Below are positions 21,036-23,498 of a DNA stretch of 23,498 nt, one piece after another (position 1 is the stretch's first letter; each line of letters begins with the position of its first letter). The DNA lies in IMG/VR virus record IMGVR_UViG_3300006922_000190, positions 1 to 23,498 of that record; one strand, written 5' to 3'. The stretch is from a virus. The position numbers and the translations under genes were made by a program. Under the pieces are notes generated by a model. It ran no database searches. It was not told the DNA's origin and saw nothing but the letters and a program-made list of their open reading frames with translations.

Positions 21036-21501
21036 TAAAAAAAAATTCAAAGAAACTACTGTTGGTAAATTATTATTTGGTGCGGCATCAATGATAAACC
21101 CAACATTAGGCAAAGTATTAAGTGGTGTAAGTTCACCGCAAGATGCATTAGCTGAAATAAGCAAATCAAAAATATCTACTGATGACAAAATAAAATTACA
21201 GCAATTAATTTACGACCAACAAAATAAAGAGATGGATTCTGTTACTGACAGATGGAAAGCTGACATGAATAGTGTAAACTCAGGTTGGCTAAGTAAAAAT
21301 GTACGCCCATTAGTATTAGTGTGGTGCATAGTAGTTTTTTCATTAGCTGGTATTTTAGATAGTGTAAATTCAATAGATTTTCAAATTAATTCATTATGGA
21401 ATGATACTTTTGAAAAGGTTATGTTAGCAGTTGTATTTTCATTTTTTGGTGGGCGTACATTTGAAAAGGGTGCAAATATAATTACTAGCAATAAAAAATA
21501 A
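21028..21501 (+). CDS. 3-TM holin-like protein
   Basis: A 157-residue protein resembling the GTA_holin_3TM family. A soluble N-terminal part contains KLLFGAASMINPTLGKVLSG and a helix with QQLIYDQQNKEMDSVTDRWK. It is followed by WLSKNVRPLVLVWCIVVFSL and MLAVVFSFFGGRTFEKGANI, the family's membrane region. It would make the inner-membrane hole that releases the M15 endolysin. The proposed family is by pattern; a hydrophobicity count gives two clear helices and one weak one. Confidence 0.7.
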   Translation: MSNKKKFKETTVGKLLFGAASMINPTLGKVLSGVSSPQDALAEISKSKISTDDKIKLQQLIYDQQNKEMDSVTDRWKADMNSVNSGWLSKNVRPLVLVWCIVVFSLAGILDSVNSIDFQINSLWNDTFEKVMLAVVFSFFGGRTFEKGANIITSNKK

Positions 21502-21508
21502 ATAAACA

Positions 21509-21640
21509 ATGGAAACTATAAAACACATTTTTGGATTTTGTGGGGAATCACATCCAAATATATTTACATTAATTTTGGTTATAGTATTATTTAAAATTTT
21601 AATTAATAAACTATATAAAGCTAAATTTAACAATGGCTAA
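21509..21640 (+). CDS. membrane micro-protein (43 aa)
   Basis: A 43-residue protein, METIKHIFGFCGESHPNIFT followed by one transmembrane helix (LILVIVLFKILI) and a basic tail. The opening HIFGFCGESHPN resembles small proteins I have seen between the lysis and tail genes of other Bacteroidetes phages. It overlaps the next gene by 8 nt. Function is unknown. Confidence 0.6.
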   Translation: METIKHIFGFCGESHPNIFTLILVIVLFKILINKLYKAKFNNG

Positions 21641-21764
21641 AAACATAGTAAACAATTACAGAAAAAAGCATAAAAAAAGGCGGCCAGGTGTTCATTCTAA
21701 AAACGCATCCAAAAGTCAAAATGGTTATAAGAAAAAATCTAGGGGTCAAGGAAAATCAAGGTAG
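21633..21764 (+). CDS. highly basic micro-protein (43 aa)
   Basis: A 43-residue protein with over a third lysine and arginine: KKHKKRRPGVHSKNASKSQN, then GYKKKSRGQGKSR. RRPGVHSK and the K-K-x-x-G-Q-G-K end resemble small basic proteins in related phage genomes. The composition suggests nucleic-acid or ribosome binding, but it is not a ribosomal protein I recognise. It ends 36 nt before the tail-fiber start. Confidence 0.6.
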   Translation: MAKNIVNNYRKKHKKRRPGVHSKNASKSQNGYKKKSRGQGKSR

Positions 21765-21775
21765 CTAAAATTGCT

Positions 21776-21783
21776 TAAATTTG
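21776..21783 (+). promoter_or_regulatory. candidate -7 element for the tail-fiber gene (TAAATTTG)
   Basis: TAAATTTG is an exact TAnnTTTG match, ending 17 nt before the tail-fiber ATG. No -33 TTTG lies at the expected distance, so it may be weak. Confidence 0.5.
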
Positions 21784-21800
21784 TAGTTTAAAATAAATAT

Positions 21801-23498
21801 ATGGCTACTACATTTACTGGCTTAAGGGTTCAAGATACTTATAATGCAATCCTAAAAATAGGCGATAATACAAATTTAACTGGAACTGCAAAACTACTAA
21901 GCGATGGCCTTGGTAATGCATCCGCTGTTTATTTATCGACTACTAGATTAGGTATTGGTGTAACTCCAACATATCAATTTCAAACAAGTGCAAACGCTAA
22001 AATTGGTGGTAATTTAATTATTGCTGGTGATTTAACAGTAAATGGTACAACTACAATTATTGATTCAACAATTATTGCTATTGGTGATAATATGATTGAA
22101 ATGGCCAAAGGCAATACAGCTAATACAAAAGACATTGGCTGGTATGGTAAAATAGTATCTACTGGTACTAAGTATGTTGGAATGGCTTATGATGCATCAA
22201 CTGGTATTGCAACGCCAAAATTTAATTTAGGTTTTGGAACTGTTGAGCCAGGCAATACATTTGCAACAACTGTTACTGGTACTTTAGTCGCTAATTTAGA
22301 GGGTAATGTAACTGGTGGTACAATATCTGGTACAACTGGAACTTTTAGTGATGATGTAAGTATAGCAGTTTCTAAAAAATTAAAATTTGGTGGTGGTAGC
22401 CATACATATATTAATGAGGATATTGATGATAGATTGAGGTTTTTTACTGGTGGTGCAGAGTTTATGAGGTTTACAGAAGACACTACTAATACTGTACATT
22501 TATTTGAAAAAACAATAATTGAAAATCAACTTGAGGTAGATAATAATATAAGTGGCACAACAGCAACATTTACTGGCTTAGTAACTGGTATTGCACCAAC
22601 ATCTGATTTAAATTTTGCTACAAAAAAATATGTTGATGATAATACACCTACTGTTACAACACCAGCATTAAGTGCTGTTTTAGCTGTTGGTAATACATCT
22701 GGCTCTAATAATCTAATTATACAAGATAATGATGAATTAATTTTGGGTAGTGGCTCAGATTTTAAAGCATATCATAATCAAACAAATACACTATTTAGAA
22801 TTAATACAGGCGATTTAATTTTTAATTCATTTGTAACAGATGGTGATATTAAATTTAACTTAGATGATGGCGGTGGTTCTTTGACCGAGTATTTAAGATT
22901 AGATGGGGGTGCTATTAAAACAATAGCAAATAAAAACATTGCATTTATAGATAATGTAAAAGCTGAGTTTGGTAACTCAGGAGATTTACAAATATATCAC
23001 GATGGAGGACACAGTTATATAGATGATGTTGGCGAAGGAAGTTTATTTATACGAGCTGATGCTTCATTAAATTTTAAAAGCAATTCCCAAAATGAAAATT
23101 GGATTACTTGTACCTCAAATGGAAAAGTAGATTTATGGTATAATGGTAGTAAAAAGTTTGAAACTACAAACACAGGTGTTAGTGTTACAGGTGGTGCCAG
23201 TTTTACCAATAATGTTTATGCACCTATATATTATGATACAAATAATTCTAGTTATTATTTTGATGGTGCTGGTACAAGTGCTTTTAATATTGCAACTTTT
23301 ACAGGAAATGGAATATTTTCAGGTCAATTAAGCCCTAGAGTTAAAACAACTGGTAACGCAGAAACTGGTTTTCCAGGATTTATGTTATCAAACACTAATC
23401 AAGAATATGAAATAATTGTTGCTGGTAATGATTCTAATAAATTTAAAATAAGAAGTGTAACAGGTTCTTCAGATTTACTAAATATTGAAAGTGGTGGT
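21801..23498 (+). CDS. tail fiber protein (3'-truncated)
   Basis: An open frame of 566 codons from ATG at 21801 to the window end without a stop, so the C-terminus is missing. It starts MATTFTGLRVQDTYNA and contains GDLTVNGTTTIIDSTI (seen in many fibers), FATKKYVDDNTP around residues 272-283, and two related beta repeats: GSGSDFKAYHNQTN (316-329) and NSGDLQIYHDGGHSYIDD (392-409). Near 470 there is APIYYDTNNSSYYFDGAG. These are common in fibers of marine phages. It would bind the host surface, and a chaperone or receptor-binding domain is probably beyond the window. Confidence 0.85.
   Translation, partial: MATTFTGLRVQDTYNAILKIGDNTNLTGTAKLLSDGLGNASAVYLSTTRLGIGVTPTYQFQTSANAKIGGNLIIAGDLTVNGTTTIIDSTIIAIGDNMIEMAKGNTANTKDIGWYGKIVSTGTKYVGMAYDASTGIATPKFNLGFGTVEPGNTFATTVTGTLVANLEGNVTGGTISGTTGTFSDDVSIAVSKKLKFGGGSHTYINEDIDDRLRFFTGGAEFMRFTEDTTNTVHLFEKTIIENQLEVDNNISGTTATFTGLVTGIAPTSDLNFATKKYVDDNTPTVTTPALSAVLAVGNTSGSNNLIIQDNDELILGSGSDFKAYHNQTNTLFRINTGDLIFNSFVTDGDIKFNLDDGGGSLTEYLRLDGGAIKTIANKNIAFIDNVKAEFGNSGDLQIYHDGGHSYIDDVGEGSLFIRADASLNFKSNSQNENWITCTSNGKVDLWYNGSKKFETTNTGVSVTGGASFTNNVYAPIYYDTNNSSYYFDGAGTSAFNIATFTGNGIFSGQLSPRVKTTGNAETGFPGFMLSNTNQEYEIIVAGNDSNKFKIRSVTGSSDLLNIESGG

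Noticed and set aside
22187-22483. 98-codon minus-strand frame within the tail fiber
   Set aside because: Shadow of the long + strand fiber frame; proline/valine-rich composition reflects antisense of Gly/Thr/Asn codons.

Overview
The window is part of a tailed double-stranded DNA phage (or prophage) genome that probably infects a member of the Bacteroidetes, most likely a marine or aquatic Flavobacteriia-type host. Reasons: very AT-rich DNA; every credible gene on the + strand; almost no Shine-Dalgarno sequences before starts; upstream motifs of the Bacteroidetes type (TAnnTTTG, sometimes with TTTG about 19 bases upstream); a DUF3127 ssDNA-binding protein; and tail-fiber repeats typical of marine phage fibers. 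The head genes are of the HK97 type. The head-closure, gp10-like and tail-terminator genes suggest a siphovirus-like tail, but no tape measure lies in the window. No integrase or convincing repressor is visible, so lifestyle is undecided.

Layout. 1-1121: 3' part of a tail/adsorption protein, then a terminator. 1257-9021: early region with a small HTH protein, an ERF annealase, a DUF3127 SSB, a RecE-like exonuclease, a DnaA domain IV-like protein, a VRR-NUC nuclease, a winged-helix replication protein whose gene carries origin-like repeats, another PD-(D/E)XK protein, a T7 gp4/Twinkle-like primase-helicase, a DUF1599/Nmad1-like protein and several small unknowns. 9105-15539: packaging and head (small and large terminase, portal with an unusual C-terminal extension, Mu F-like minor head protein, prohead protease, major capsid protein). 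15540-17572: accessory island with a 482-bp gene-free stretch that looks like a stand-alone structured noncoding RNA, a coiled-coil micro-gene with a near-copy of the same promoter, a string of tiny overlapping genes and a homing-endonuclease-like PD-(D/E)XK gene between two terminators. 17644-19582: head-tail connection. 19587-21764: lysis region (small membrane proteins, a secreted cysteine-less thioredoxin-like protein, M15 peptidase endolysin, 3-TM holin) and conserved-looking micro-proteins. 21801-end: a tail-fiber gene that runs off the window.

The most interesting item is the RNA at about 15668-15934. It has a canonical promoter just upstream, a D-armless tRNA-like three-way junction, and two tandem hairpins whose 14-nt loops are nearly identical while their stems carry compensatory changes (GGTAG/CTGCC versus GGTTG/CAACC). 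No known RNA family was recognised. All family names below come from reading motifs by eye, not from database searches.
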